A DNA stretch of 64,000 nt from positions 1-64,000 of IMG/VR virus record IMGVR_UViG_3300034012_002457; one strand, written 5' to 3'. The notes beneath the pieces were generated by a model, which saw only the letters and a list, made by a program, of their open reading frames with translations, was not told where the DNA came from and did no database searches. Below are positions 1 through 8,535 of this stretch, piece after piece. The stretch comes from a virus. A program made the position numbers and the translations under genes. Position 1 is the stretch's first letter; each line of letters begins with the position of its first letter.

Positions 1-2
1 CT

Positions 3-95
3 GTCACGAGCACGCTGTCGGCGGTGGACTGCTTGGTCTACGCGGTCCGCAGCAGCACCAGCATCCACGCCCAACTGATCACGAACCTGAGCTGA
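3..95 (+). CDS. C-terminal end of a tail protein (cut by window edge)
   Basis: An open frame enters from the left edge and stops at TGA 93-95, four bases before the next start codon. The readable end (about 30 residues, finishing AQLITNLS) has no motif I recognise. Its position just before a large fibre gene, with J-like tail genes at the far right edge of the window, suggests it is the end of a tail-tip or fibre protein. Confidence 0.5.
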   Translation, partial: VTSTLSAVDCLVYAVRSSTSIHAQLITNLS

Positions 96-98
96 GAC

Positions 99-2447
99 AT
101 GGGAGTTCCCGGAAGCGCCAATTTTCTGCTGGCTGGCTCGCAGGGCTACCGCATCGAACGCAGCCTGCGGTTCAACTCGGCGGATTCGGCGTACCTCAAC
201 AGGACTCCGGCGAGTGCGGGGAACAGGAGGACAGCTACATGGAGTGGATGGATAAAGCTAGGCAACCACTCAAGCACCGGCGAGTATTACCTCCTATGCA
301 CAAATGGAACTTCTGATTCCACTTTCTTCTACATCCAAATTCGCAATAACCAACTTCGTTTTGGGCAATTCAACAGTGGAACATTCGCCCTTTATTCAAC
401 GCAGCTTTTTAGGGATCCGTCGGCTTGGTATCACATTGTTGTTGCAGTAGACACTACGCAAGCAACTGCCTCTAATCGTGCGAAGGCTTATGTGAATGGA
501 ACTGAAATAACAAGTTGGAGTACGGCAAATTATCCAGCGCAGAATAATGACCTAGGCATCAACGACACCCGCGCCCATGCGATTGGTGCTGGTTATGCGT
601 CCGGTAGTCCTTACGCTTACTGGGATGGGTACGTTACTGAGACTTATCTTATCGACGGCCAAGCCCTGACCCCCAGCAGCTTTGGTGAGACCGACACCAT
701 CACCGGCGTCTGGAAGCCCAAGAAGTATGCCGGCACCTACGGCACCAACGGCTTCTACCTCAACTTCTCGGACAACTCCGGCACCACCAGCACCACGCTG
801 GGCAAGGACAGCAGCGGCAACAGCAACAACTGGACGCCCAACAACTTCAGCGTGACCGCTGGCGCCGGCAACGACAGCATGATCGACACCCCAACGCCCT
901 ACGCCGACGGCGGCAACGGCAGGGGGAATTACGCGACGATGAACCCGCTTGCGTGCGGAGTAACACTGACCAACGGAAATCTTGAGCTAACTACGGCCAC
1001 GAGTTACGCTTCAAGCACTTTGCTTGGTACTTCTACACTAGAAATGGCGACAGGCTCGTGGTACTGGGAGGCAGCAAAAACAAGCGGTACCTCCACAATT
1101 CTATGGATTGGTATTGTAAGTGCAGCAACGGCAACAATTTCAAGCTCAATTTTTGTTTACGGTTCTGACGGTACTTACTATGAATCAGGTAGCACAGTTG
1201 CTACTGGCAAAGCTACTTATGCAACCAATGATGTCATTGGAATTGCATTAAATTCAAACACTAAGTCCATTGAATTTTACAAAAATGGAGTAAGCCAAGG
1301 ATCTTATACAGTAAGTTTTTCTGGACCGTACTATGTAACTGCATATGATGGAGATTCGGGGGCAAGTTGTACGTTTTCATTTAACTTCGGCCAACGCCCC
1401 TTTGCGTACACCCCGCCGTCGGGCTTCGTGGCGCTGAACACGCAGAACCTGCCCGAGCCGTCGATTAAGAAGCCGAGCGCCTACATGGATGTGGTGACCT
1501 ATACGGGTGATGGCGCAGCGAGCGGACGCAACATCTCCACAACTACAAATCCAGATCTTGTGTGGATTAAATCCCGTTCTATTAACACTGGAAACCACTT
1601 TTTGTTCGATAGCGTGCGTGGAGCAACCAATGTTCTTGGCAGTAATCAAACGATTGCCGAATACAGCAACAGTGACTTTGCCTTAGGCACTGGTCAATTC
1701 ACTGTGGGCGATAATGGCGGATCTGATGACTATAACCCCAACAAAAATGCTGCCACCTACGTCGCCTGGTGCTGGGACGAAAGCGCCACGCCGGGGTTTG
1801 ACATTGTGACCTATACGGGGAACGCAACGAACCGCACCATCGCCCACTCGCTGGGTGTTGCGCCGAGCATGATGATCTTAAAAAATAGAAACTCTGCGGG
1901 AAACGGATGGCCTGTTTATCACCAATCCGCAAATGCTTCTCCAGCAACAGGCGGGTTACGGCTAAACCTTACTGACGCATTTGTGACTTATTCGCCTTAT
2001 TGGAATAATACGGCACCGACTTCTAGCGTTTTTACAGTAGGAACAGATAGCCAAGTCAACGGAAACACTCACGAAATGGTCGCCTACCTGTGGTCCGAAG
2101 TCGCGGGCTTCAGCAAGTTCGGCAGCTTTACCGGCAACAACTCCAGCGATGGTCCGTTTGCATTTTGCGGCTTTAGGCCAAAATACGTGCTCATCAAAGA
2201 TTCAACAAACGGATCGACAGGTTGGCTTGTGTTTGATGCGTCAAGGGATACTTACAACGTTGCCGGCGCCTTTTTAGATCCATCATCAAGTTCTGCTGAG
2301 TCTGGCAGTGGAAACCTAGATTTCCTGTCAAATGGTTTCAAAATTCGGGTAAATGGGAGCAGTGCTCCTTCGCTAAACCAAAGCGGCGCGAGGCTTGTTT
2401 TTGCCGCCTTCGCGGAATCCCCCTTCAAGTACGCCCTCGCCCGCTGA
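99..2447 (+). CDS. Tail fibre / receptor-binding protein with LamG-like and SPRY-like domains
   Basis: 782 residues. The N-terminal part (about 15-215) reads like a concanavalin/LamG jelly-roll: SLRFNSADSAYL, TWSGWIKL, then WYHIVVAVD and AKAYVNGTEI. Residues about 290-430 resemble a SPRY-type sandwich (GSWYWEA, IGIALNS, IEFYKNG). The rest holds repeated modules of the DUF7483 type often seen at the end of cyanophage fibres (YTGDGAA / YTGNATN, then VWIKSR or MILKNR). Such sandwich domains bind surface glycans, so host recognition is the likely job. Base composition alternates between AT-rich and GC-rich blocks along the gene, as in modular fibres that exchange domains. Follows the previous gene by 3 bp. 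Confidence 0.75.
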   Translation: MGVPGSANFLLAGSQGYRIERSLRFNSADSAYLNRTPASAGNRRTATWSGWIKLGNHSSTGEYYLLCTNGTSDSTFFYIQIRNNQLRFGQFNSGTFALYSTQLFRDPSAWYHIVVAVDTTQATASNRAKAYVNGTEITSWSTANYPAQNNDLGINDTRAHAIGAGYASGSPYAYWDGYVTETYLIDGQALTPSSFGETDTITGVWKPKKYAGTYGTNGFYLNFSDNSGTTSTTLGKDSSGNSNNWTPNNFSVTAGAGNDSMIDTPTPYADGGNGRGNYATMNPLACGVTLTNGNLELTTATSYASSTLLGTSTLEMATGSWYWEAAKTSGTSTILWIGIVSAATATISSSIFVYGSDGTYYESGSTVATGKATYATNDVIGIALNSNTKSIEFYKNGVSQGSYTVSFSGPYYVTAYDGDSGASCTFSFNFGQRPFAYTPPSGFVALNTQNLPEPSIKKPSAYMDVVTYTGDGAASGRNISTTTNPDLVWIKSRSINTGNHFLFDSVRGATNVLGSNQTIAEYSNSDFALGTGQFTVGDNGGSDDYNPNKNAATYVAWCWDESATPGFDIVTYTGNATNRTIAHSLGVAPSMMILKNRNSAGNGWPVYHQSANASPATGGLRLNLTDAFVTYSPYWNNTAPTSSVFTVGTDSQVNGNTHEMVAYLWSEVAGFSKFGSFTGNNSSDGPFAFCGFRPKYVLIKDSTNGSTGWLVFDASRDTYNVAGAFLDPSSSSAESGSGNLDFLSNGFKIRVNGSSAPSLNQSGARLVFAAFAESPFKYALAR

Positions 2448-2482
2448 CCTATGAAACGGGCACATCCTCACCGGAGCTAACA

Positions 2483-2995
2483 ATGGCCTTCCTGCTCAAC
2501 GGTCAGCCCCTCGCGGTTGACACCCCTTTTAAGACCCCAGACGGTACTCAGTACCCAGCTAATTTTTTGCGCCTCTCCACGCTGGAGGAGAAGGAAGCCA
2601 TCGGCATCACCGAAGTGCCCGATCCCCCGCAGTACGACCAACGCTTCTACTGGGGCTATGACGCTGAAGGCGCCCTGATCCCCAAGGACCACGGCCAACT
2701 CGTCGAACAGTGGACCGCCGCTACGCGGCAAACCGCTGGCACGCTGCTGTCGCCCACTGACTGGATGATCATCCGCGAAGCAGATAACGGCACCGTCATC
2801 GACCCCGCCATCAAAACTTGGCGCGAAGACATCCGCCTCGCCACTGGCACCAAGGTGACTGCAATCACCGCCACCGCCGACACCGACGCCCTAGCCGCCT
2901 ACATCACCGGCGCGGACTATCCCGTCTGGCCTGCTGATCCCTACGCCCCAGTGCTGGAAAGTGTTGACGATGATGCTGCTGCCAATTTGGCTTGA
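2483..2995 (+). CDS. Probable tail-fibre assembly chaperone
   Basis: 170 residues. The middle and end (LLSPTDWMIIREADNG, then IKTWREDIRLATG) match the pattern of small phage tail-fibre assembly proteins (Phage_tail_APC / DUF4376-like), in which a tDW..iR stretch is followed by a YR..iR helix. The N-terminal third (FLLNGQPLAV, YWGYDAEGALIPKD) looks like the usual start of these proteins. Its place directly after a large fibre gene fits a chaperone that helps the fibre fold or trimerise. Family assignment is from pattern memory only. Confidence 0.55.
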   Translation: MAFLLNGQPLAVDTPFKTPDGTQYPANFLRLSTLEEKEAIGITEVPDPPQYDQRFYWGYDAEGALIPKDHGQLVEQWTAATRQTAGTLLSPTDWMIIREADNGTVIDPAIKTWREDIRLATGTKVTAITATADTDALAAYITGADYPVWPADPYAPVLESVDDDAAANLA

Positions 2996-3129
2996 ACTAG
3001 CTAAGATTGTCCTTTCGCCTTTGACCATTGGCTGTAAAGAGCAAAGTTGGCGCTTCCTCGTCTAAGCGCATCATCATCCGTAAGCCTAAAACCACAAAAC
3101 AGGGGCAAGGGAAAAATAGTAAACCTTCT

Positions 3130-3147
3130 CATGGGCGTAAGCTCATG
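3130..3147 (+). promoter_or_regulatory. GNRA-capped hairpin in the 2996-3224 spacer
   Basis: A 7-bp stem (CATGGGC / GCTCATG, one G-U pair) closed by the tetraloop GTAA, 21 bases before a second GTAA-capped hairpin. The 229-bp spacer contains no convincing gene. Confidence 0.45.
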
Positions 3148-3167
3148 CGAGGACAAGGAAAATAAGC

Positions 3168-3193
3168 GAAGGGCCGTAAGGCCCTTCTTTTTT
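3168..3193 (+). terminator. Rho-independent terminator with GTAA loop
   Basis: A perfect 8-bp stem GAAGGGCC / GGCCCTTC with loop GTAA, followed by TTTTTT. Directly after it is TGCGTACAAT (3195-3204), which resembles an extended -10 box and could start the transcript for the gene at 3225. It closes the fibre/chaperone unit. Confidence 0.8.
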
Positions 3194-3224
3194 GTGCGTA
3201 CAATGGAAAGAAAGCGTTATCATC

Positions 3225-4448
3225 ATGGGCCAAATTATCGCCAATAATGAACAGTTTGAAACACATGTTCAAGCTGATTGGCGTGGACGGCTTTTGCAAA
3301 CTGGCCCAGATAGTGGCGTGGTAGATGCCTTTGGTCGAGCCCGTACTAGTTCGCCTTATACGCTATTTGATAGTACAATGCGCTACGACAAGCGGCCTGA
3401 TCAATGGTTTGACAAGATTGTCGGCAGTGGTACGTCTACGTTTTTAACCAATCAAAGCAGCGTGGCAATGGCCACCACCACTGCTTCTGGCGACACTGTT
3501 TTGCGCCGGACAAAACAAAATTTTCCTTACCAAGCAGGGAAAAGCATGATGATGCTGCAAAGCTTTGTTGGCTCTACTCCCACTGCTGGCTTAATTCAAG
3601 AAGTGGGGCTATTTAACGATAATAATGGCGTGATGTTTAGGGCCAGCGGAACAACGTTGCAATTTGTCATTAGAAGCTATGCCACTGGCAGTATTGTGGA
3701 GGACGTTGTAAATCAAGCTGATTGGAATTTAAATACGCTTCTTGATTTAGATATTTCCAAGGCTCAAATTCTTGTTACTGACATTGAATGGCTGGGAGTT
3801 GGGCGAGTAAGAGCTGGGTTTGTTATTAACGGAGAAATTATTTATTGCCACGAATTTAATCATTACAACGTTCTTACTTCCGTCTATATGACAACGGCTA
3901 TTTTGCCATTGTCCTATCGTATTCACAATGCATCAGCTCAAGCGTCTGGGCAAACCCTGAAACAAATTTGCTGCAGCGTATTAAGCGAAGGTGGCTACGA
4001 GCCTGATGGTGCTATTTATTCAATTAATTACGACTTAAGCGCAGTTCCAAACACTTCGGGAGAGCGCGTTACTGCCGGCATTCGCATGGTTAGTGGTCGC
4101 ACTGGTAACGTAATTTTGCCGGTGAGGATTTCAACAACCACTGCATCCAGTGATGTTATTTTATGGCGACTGCGGCTCAATCCCACTATTAGTGGTGCGA
4201 CGTGGCAGGCTGCAGTGAATGGCCGTGGCAATGTAGAAACAATTGCCAGTGGCACTGCTTCTGGCGGCACCATTGTTGATGCTGGTTTTGTCTCGCAAGG
4301 CGCTGCTAATAATTATGCAGTGGCAGAAGCCATTCGTTTATCGTTAGGGCAAAATGCATCAGGCGAAAGCGACATTCTTGTGTTGACAGTAGATAGCGCC
4401 ACAAGCTCTAAAGCACTTGGCATGATTGGCTGGGTGGAAGTCGTTTAA
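3225..4448 (+). CDS. Virion structural protein (tail appendage), function unknown
   Basis: 407 residues starting at ATG 3225; an earlier in-frame TTG at 3192 lies in the terminator tail and is unlikely to be used. The opening (FGRARTSSPYTLFDSTMRYD, then RTKQNFPYQAGKS) is a pattern I associate with phage structural proteins of the form DAFGR.R.S.P.TLFDS.. and RQTK..FNYQPGKS. The rest is beta-rich. It sits between fibre genes and small tail-tip accessory genes. No enzymatic motif is visible; a baseplate or fibre-anchoring role is inferred from position. Confidence 0.6.
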   Translation: MGQIIANNEQFETHVQADWRGRLLQTGPDSGVVDAFGRARTSSPYTLFDSTMRYDKRPDQWFDKIVGSGTSTFLTNQSSVAMATTTASGDTVLRRTKQNFPYQAGKSMMMLQSFVGSTPTAGLIQEVGLFNDNNGVMFRASGTTLQFVIRSYATGSIVEDVVNQADWNLNTLLDLDISKAQILVTDIEWLGVGRVRAGFVINGEIIYCHEFNHYNVLTSVYMTTAILPLSYRIHNASAQASGQTLKQICCSVLSEGGYEPDGAIYSINYDLSAVPNTSGERVTAGIRMVSGRTGNVILPVRISTTTASSDVILWRLRLNPTISGATWQAAVNGRGNVETIASGTASGGTIVDAGFVSQGAANNYAVAEAIRLSLGQNASGESDILVLTVDSATSSKALGMIGWVEVV

Positions 4449-4477
4449 TTTGATTACAATGAAGGAAAAGGAGAGTC

Positions 4478-4816
4478 ATGGTAACCCCTAGTCAATACGA
4501 CATTACCATTTACCAAGGGGCCACCTTTGAGCTGCAGGTGCAATATAAGGATAGTTCTGGCGTGCCAGTAAGTATGAGTGGATATACTGTTGTTTCTAAG
4601 CTTTATAATCGACTTGGCACTGCAAAGCTTGCGGATTTTTCGGTTAATTATGTAAGCCAAGCTAGCGGTATTTTCAAGATTCGCCTAGAAGCATCTGGCA
4701 CAAGTGGAATTACAGAACAAGGTCAATATGATGTTTTAATAACAGAGCCAAGTGGGGATGTGTATTATTTGCTAGAAGGCAATGCCTATATCAATCCTGG
4801 GATTAGTTGCAAATGA
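4478..4816 (+). CDS. Small tail-associated protein, unknown function
   Basis: 112 residues, beta-rich, with the opening DITIYQGATFELQVQYKD and the end YYLLEGNAYINPGI. Short immunoglobulin-like proteins with a xxIxQGxTF start are common beside phage tail-tip or baseplate genes. Its stop overlaps the next start (ATGA at 4813), so the two are translationally coupled. Specific function not recognised. Confidence 0.6.
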   Translation: MVTPSQYDITIYQGATFELQVQYKDSSGVPVSMSGYTVVSKLYNRLGTAKLADFSVNYVSQASGIFKIRLEASGTSGITEQGQYDVLITEPSGDVYYLLEGNAYINPGISCK

Positions 4817-5109
4817 CAGTTGTCGTAGGATCTTCTGATAGCATTGTTAATGTTACAACGGCATCTGCCCCAATTGTAACAACTAGTGCCGTAGGGCCTC
4901 AAGGGGCTCAAGGTCCTCAAGGGCCTGCCGGCCCTCAAGGGCCTCAAGGGCCAGCGGGTCCCCAGGGCCCTGCTGGACCAGCCGGCCTAGTTGTCAATGA
5001 TGCAGATAAAATAGATAAAAGTGTGGTGTATTACGACAGCGCCACTTCCACATTTAAAGCAGATTCAATCTGGACTGCTATCACCCTTGCTGACGGAGGC
5101 AATTTTTAA
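4813..5109 (+). CDS. Collagen-like tail fibre linker protein
   Basis: 98 residues. Residues about 29-58 are Gly-X-Y collagen repeats (GPQGAQGPQGPAGPQ and onward, rich in GPQ and GPA), flanked by a short beta-like N-terminus and a C-terminus that reads YYDSATSTFKADSIWTAI. Collagen-like stretches in phage fibres form rigid trimeric rods. I chose ATG 4813, which overlaps the upstream stop, over a start two codons earlier. Its own stop TAA overlaps the next ATG (TAATG at 5107-5111). The three-gene coupling suggests parts of one fibre. Confidence 0.75.
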   Translation: MTVVVGSSDSIVNVTTASAPIVTTSAVGPQGAQGPQGPAGPQGPQGPAGPQGPAGPAGLVVNDADKIDKSVVYYDSATSTFKADSIWTAITLADGGNF

Positions 5110-6662
5110 TGGCCAACACTCTTCGCATTAAACGACGCGCCTCCGGCTCTCCTGGGGCACCAGCATCACTGGCAAATGCCGAACTTGCTTACAACGAAGT
5201 TGATGATGTTCTTTATTACGGTAAGGGAACAGGAGGAGCAGGTGGCACTGCCACTACGGTTCCGGCCATTGCTGGTTCTGGTGCATTTTTAACACTAAGT
5301 AGCGCTCAAACTGTTTCAGGAAATAAAACATTCACTGGAAGCGTTGACTTAACTGGCTCTAGCGCAACGGCTGCCACTGCAACCACAAGCGATAGTAGCA
5401 CCAAAATCGCTACCACAGCTTTTGTTAAGGCCCAGAATTATTTAACAGGTAACCAGACAATCACTTTTACTGGTGATGCATCCGGCTCTGGTTCAACTTC
5501 TGTCACTCTGACACTGGCCAACGCCGGCACGGCTGGCACTTACACCAAAGTCACCACTGATGCGAAAGGTCGTGTTACCTCCGGCACCACGCTCAGCGCC
5601 ACCGACATCCCGACGCTGACGGCGGCCAAGATCAGCGACTTTGATACGCAGGTTCGCACCAACCGGCTGGATCAAATGGCGGTCCCGACCGCCTCGGTGT
5701 CGCTGAACAGCCAGAAGATTACCAACTTGGCCACGCCCACCGCTGATGGTGATGCCGCCACTAAAGCGTATGTGGATGCGTCTCGTAATGGTCTTGATGT
5801 AAAGGCCAGCGTCCGAGTTGCCACTACGGCCAATATCACGCTGTCTAGCACGCAAACCATCGACGGCGTGGCGGTAATTGCCGGCGACCGTGTGTTGGTC
5901 AAGGATCAAAGCACGGCCAGCGCCAATGGTATTTACGTGGTGGCAGCTAGCACCTGGTCTCGCGCCACTGATGCTGACACGGACGCCGAAGTCACCTCCG
6001 GCATGTTCACTTTTGTCGAGGAAGGCACAACTAATGCCGACAGTGGTTGGGTGCTGAGCACTAACAACCCCATTGTTGTTGGCAGCACTTCGCTGACCTT
6101 TGCTCAATTCTCTGGAGCTGGTCAGATTACGGCTGGCGCAGGTCTGACCAAGACCGGCAACACCATTGACGCTGTTGGCACTTCTAACAGAATCACGGTT
6201 AATGCCGACTCCATCGACATTGCCTCCACCTATGTCGGCCAGACCAGCATCACCACGCTGGGCACCATCGGCACCGGCACCTGGAACGGCAGTGTCATCG
6301 GTGCAAGCTTTGGTGGCACTGGCGTTAACAATGGCTCTAGCACGATCACGCTGGGCGGCAGTCTGACCTTCTCCGGCGCATTTACCACTTCTATTACGGT
6401 TACTGGCAATACAAGCGTGACGCTGCCAACCAGTGGCACTTTGGTTAATAGCGCGGTTACCACACTTTCAAGCCTTTCGTCTATTGGCACCATTACAACT
6501 GGCACTTGGAACGGCAGTACAATTGCTGTGGCTAATGGCGGCACCGGCGCCACTACGCTCACTGGTTTAGTGAAAGGGAATGGCACTTCAGCGTTTACTG
6601 CTGCAGTGGCAGGCACTGATTATCACGATACCAACTCGACCATTGATGGCGGCACCTTCTAA
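5109..6662 (+). CDS. Repetitive tail fibre protein
   Basis: 517 residues, rich in Thr, Ser, Gly and Ala with the simple beta-repeat texture of a trimeric shaft (TFTGSVDLTGSS, repeated TGTWNGS and VANGGTG). The N-terminus MANTLRIKRRASG with AELAYNE is the short attachment module shared with the proteins encoded at 6712 and 7404, recalling the N-terminal domain of Mtd-type tropism determinants. The middle (ATKAYVD, VLVKDQST..NGIYVV) is a segment widely shared by phage fibres. Confidence 0.75.
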   Translation: MANTLRIKRRASGSPGAPASLANAELAYNEVDDVLYYGKGTGGAGGTATTVPAIAGSGAFLTLSSAQTVSGNKTFTGSVDLTGSSATAATATTSDSSTKIATTAFVKAQNYLTGNQTITFTGDASGSGSTSVTLTLANAGTAGTYTKVTTDAKGRVTSGTTLSATDIPTLTAAKISDFDTQVRTNRLDQMAVPTASVSLNSQKITNLATPTADGDAATKAYVDASRNGLDVKASVRVATTANITLSSTQTIDGVAVIAGDRVLVKDQSTASANGIYVVAASTWSRATDADTDAEVTSGMFTFVEEGTTNADSGWVLSTNNPIVVGSTSLTFAQFSGAGQITAGAGLTKTGNTIDAVGTSNRITVNADSIDIASTYVGQTSITTLGTIGTGTWNGSVIGASFGGTGVNNGSSTITLGGSLTFSGAFTTSITVTGNTSVTLPTSGTLVNSAVTTLSSLSSIGTITTGTWNGSTIAVANGGTGATTLTGLVKGNGTSAFTAAVAGTDYHDTNSTIDGGTF

Positions 6663-6711
6663 GAAGGCAAAGCCATTTATCCTGCCTAAATAGGCTTTAA
6701 GAGGACGCCAC

Positions 6712-7404
6712 ATGGCAAATGTTATCAAGATTAAGCGCTCAGCCGTAGCCAGTAAAGTCCCTACTACTGGCGACTTGCAGCTTGGTGAGCTTGCAATTAA
6801 CACATTTGACGGCAAACTTTATACAAAAAAAGATAATGGCACCGCTTCCATTGTTGAAATTGGTGGCAGCAGCACAGGTGTTACAAGTTTTTCTGCTGGA
6901 ACCACTGGTCTCACGCCAAGCAGTGCAACGACTGGTGCAGTTACGCTTGCTGGCACACTTGCTGTAGCTAACGGTGGCACGGGTGTTACTAGTAGCACGG
7001 GTTCGGGCAGCAACGTGCTGAGCACTAGCCCGACGTTGGTAACCCCGCTGCTGGGCACGCCCACCTCCGGCACACTCACCAACTGCACCGGCTACACCTT
7101 TGCCAACATCGCCAGCAAGCCAACGACGCTCAGCGGCTACGGCATCACTGATGGTTTCAGCAATGCCGGCGGCAACGTCTCTGGTGATATCACCATGACA
7201 GGCACTGGCGCCATCAAGGTTGCCAACGGCACGACGGCCCAGCGCCCAACACCTGCCTCAGGCCACCTCCGTTACAATACAACGCTTGGATGTCTTGAAG
7301 CCTATGTCCAAAGTGCATGGCAAATTATTGCTAATACTGCATTGGATTATGGTTTAATTACCACTGCTGCTGACACCACTTTTGATTACGGAGCCCTGGT
7401 CTAA
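6712..7404 (+). CDS. Tail fibre protein with Mtd-like N-terminus
   Basis: 230 residues. The start MANVIKIKRSAVASKVPTTG with LQLGELAINTFDGKLYTKKD is a clear Mtd_N-type attachment module (GELAiNt.DGKLY). The body is a Ser/Thr/Gly-rich shaft (TLSGYGITDG, NVSGDITMTGTG) and the end (RPTPASGHLRYNTTLGCLEAY) matches a common C-terminal fibre segment. No reverse transcriptase or variable repeat was found nearby, so diversity generation is not implied. Confidence 0.75.
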   Translation: MANVIKIKRSAVASKVPTTGDLQLGELAINTFDGKLYTKKDNGTASIVEIGGSSTGVTSFSAGTTGLTPSSATTGAVTLAGTLAVANGGTGVTSSTGSGSNVLSTSPTLVTPLLGTPTSGTLTNCTGYTFANIASKPTTLSGYGITDGFSNAGGNVSGDITMTGTGAIKVANGTTAQRPTPASGHLRYNTTLGCLEAYVQSAWQIIANTALDYGLITTAADTTFDYGALV

Positions 7405-7901
7405 TGCCTACCGCCGTTCAGTTCCGCAGAGGAACCACCACCCAGCATTCTAGTTTTACCGGCGCCCTTGGCGAGGTCACTGTTGACACTGACAAGGACG
7501 TTGTTGTTGTCCATGATGGCAGTCTTGCTGGCGGCTATCCAATGGCCGGCACATCTATTGCCCAAACTTTTAGCAAGGCTCAACGTGGTGCAATCACTGC
7601 ACTCACTGATGGTGCCACCATTACGCCTGATTTTTCTGCGGCGAATAATTTTAGTGTTACGCTTGGTGGTAATCGAACCTTAGCCAATCCCACAAATATT
7701 ACCGCTGGCCAGAGCGGCATCATTGTAATTACGCAAGATGGCACAGGAAGTCGGACGCTGGCATTTGGCTCCAATTGGAAATTCCCAAACGGCACCGCTC
7801 CAACATTAACGACAACAGCAAGCAAGATTGACGTGTTGGCATATTATTGCGAGTCTGCATCGAGAATTAGTGCTCAATTGCTGACGAACATGGGCGGTTA
7901 A
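7404..7901 (+). CDS. Short tail fibre / tip protein
   Basis: 165 residues. The N-terminus (AVQFRRGTTTQHSSFTGALG, EVTVDTDKDVVVVHDG) is another copy of the attachment module, now with a C-terminal beta domain (LGGNRTLANPTNITAGQSG, then GSRTLAFGSNWKFPNG) that recurs at the ends of many phage fibres. Its start overlaps the stop of the previous gene by one base, so the two are coupled. Confidence 0.75.
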   Translation: MPTAVQFRRGTTTQHSSFTGALGEVTVDTDKDVVVVHDGSLAGGYPMAGTSIAQTFSKAQRGAITALTDGATITPDFSAANNFSVTLGGNRTLANPTNITAGQSGIIVITQDGTGSRTLAFGSNWKFPNGTAPTLTTTASKIDVLAYYCESASRISAQLLTNMGG

Positions 7902-7910
7902 GTCGATTTA

Positions 7911-8153
7911 ATGCAATCAATGTTGTATGGTCAAGGGAGTAAAGCTTCATTCGCAGCCATGTCTTTTTCCATTGACGATAAATGGTACGAGCAAAAAACT
8001 GAAATGCTTTCAGAGGCTCTTCAGGAGCTTCTTACGGACGGCGATGCAGCCAAAGCCAAGCAAGGGCTGATTGATGCCATTGCTTCGTGGACCAGCTATC
8101 ACGAAGAAGAGCTGGCCAAATGGAACCGGCTTAAAGCTCTTCTGGGCCTTTGA
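7911..8153 (+). CDS. Small acidic helical protein, unknown
   Basis: 80 residues, mostly helical and acidic (EMLSEALQELLTDGDAAKAK, SYHEEELAKW). No family recognised. Last gene of the + strand fibre block; its 3' end overlaps the convergent gene at 8131 by 23 bp. Confidence 0.5.
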   Translation: MQSMLYGQGSKASFAAMSFSIDDKWYEQKTEMLSEALQELLTDGDAAKAKQGLIDAIASWTSYHEEELAKWNRLKALLGL

Positions 8154-8535
8154 GCTGATAGGTGATACGAAGCTCTCCTCCGAGAGCCTTCACAGCTTCG
8201 CTGGCATCCGCTGGCGGGGCTTTTTCAATCATGACGGACGGAACAATGGCATCAGACAAGGGTGTGACAATGGCATCAGGGAAAAGCTTTTTAGCTTGAT
8301 CAGCTAAAGCATTGGCTTTTGTTTCTCTTTCTTCCTTTTCCCATTGTTTTACTAATACTGCCGCTTGTTCATCCACTTTTTCCATGACAATTTTGGTTTT
8401 CCACTCTGCCCAATCTGGCCGGCAGTAGGCCATGAGCATTTTGAACCATGGTTGAAAAGCAAGAGAGGGCCGTTTGGTAACGGCCCATAATCCTATTTCG
8501 TAGCACAGAGCATTAAACCAGCTTTGCCCGCTCAT
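8131..8535 (-). CDS. Hypothetical protein next to the endolysin
   Basis: 134 residues, Trp-rich at the N-terminus (SWFNALCYEIGLWAVTKRPS) then a charged helix (KVDEQAAVLVKQWEKEERET). Its start overlaps the stop of the upstream endolysin gene by 4 bp, so it is translated in the same unit. Function not recognised; the lysis-block position is the only clue. Confidence 0.6.
   Translation of the reverse strand: MSGQSWFNALCYEIGLWAVTKRPSLAFQPWFKMLMAYCRPDWAEWKTKIVMEKVDEQAAVLVKQWEKEERETKANALADQAKKLFPDAIVTPLSDAIVPSVMIEKAPPADASEAVKALGGELRITYQLKGPEEL

Noticed and set aside
5493-6107. 204-codon open frame on the - strand within the fibre gene
   Set aside because: It mirrors the low-complexity Thr/Ala/Gly coding of the fibre on the other strand; no domain is recognisable and composition is that of an antisense shadow.
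6712-7901. Diversity-generating retroelement suggested by Mtd-like N-termini
   Set aside because: No reverse transcriptase gene or template/variable repeat pair was found in the window; only the attachment domain is shared.
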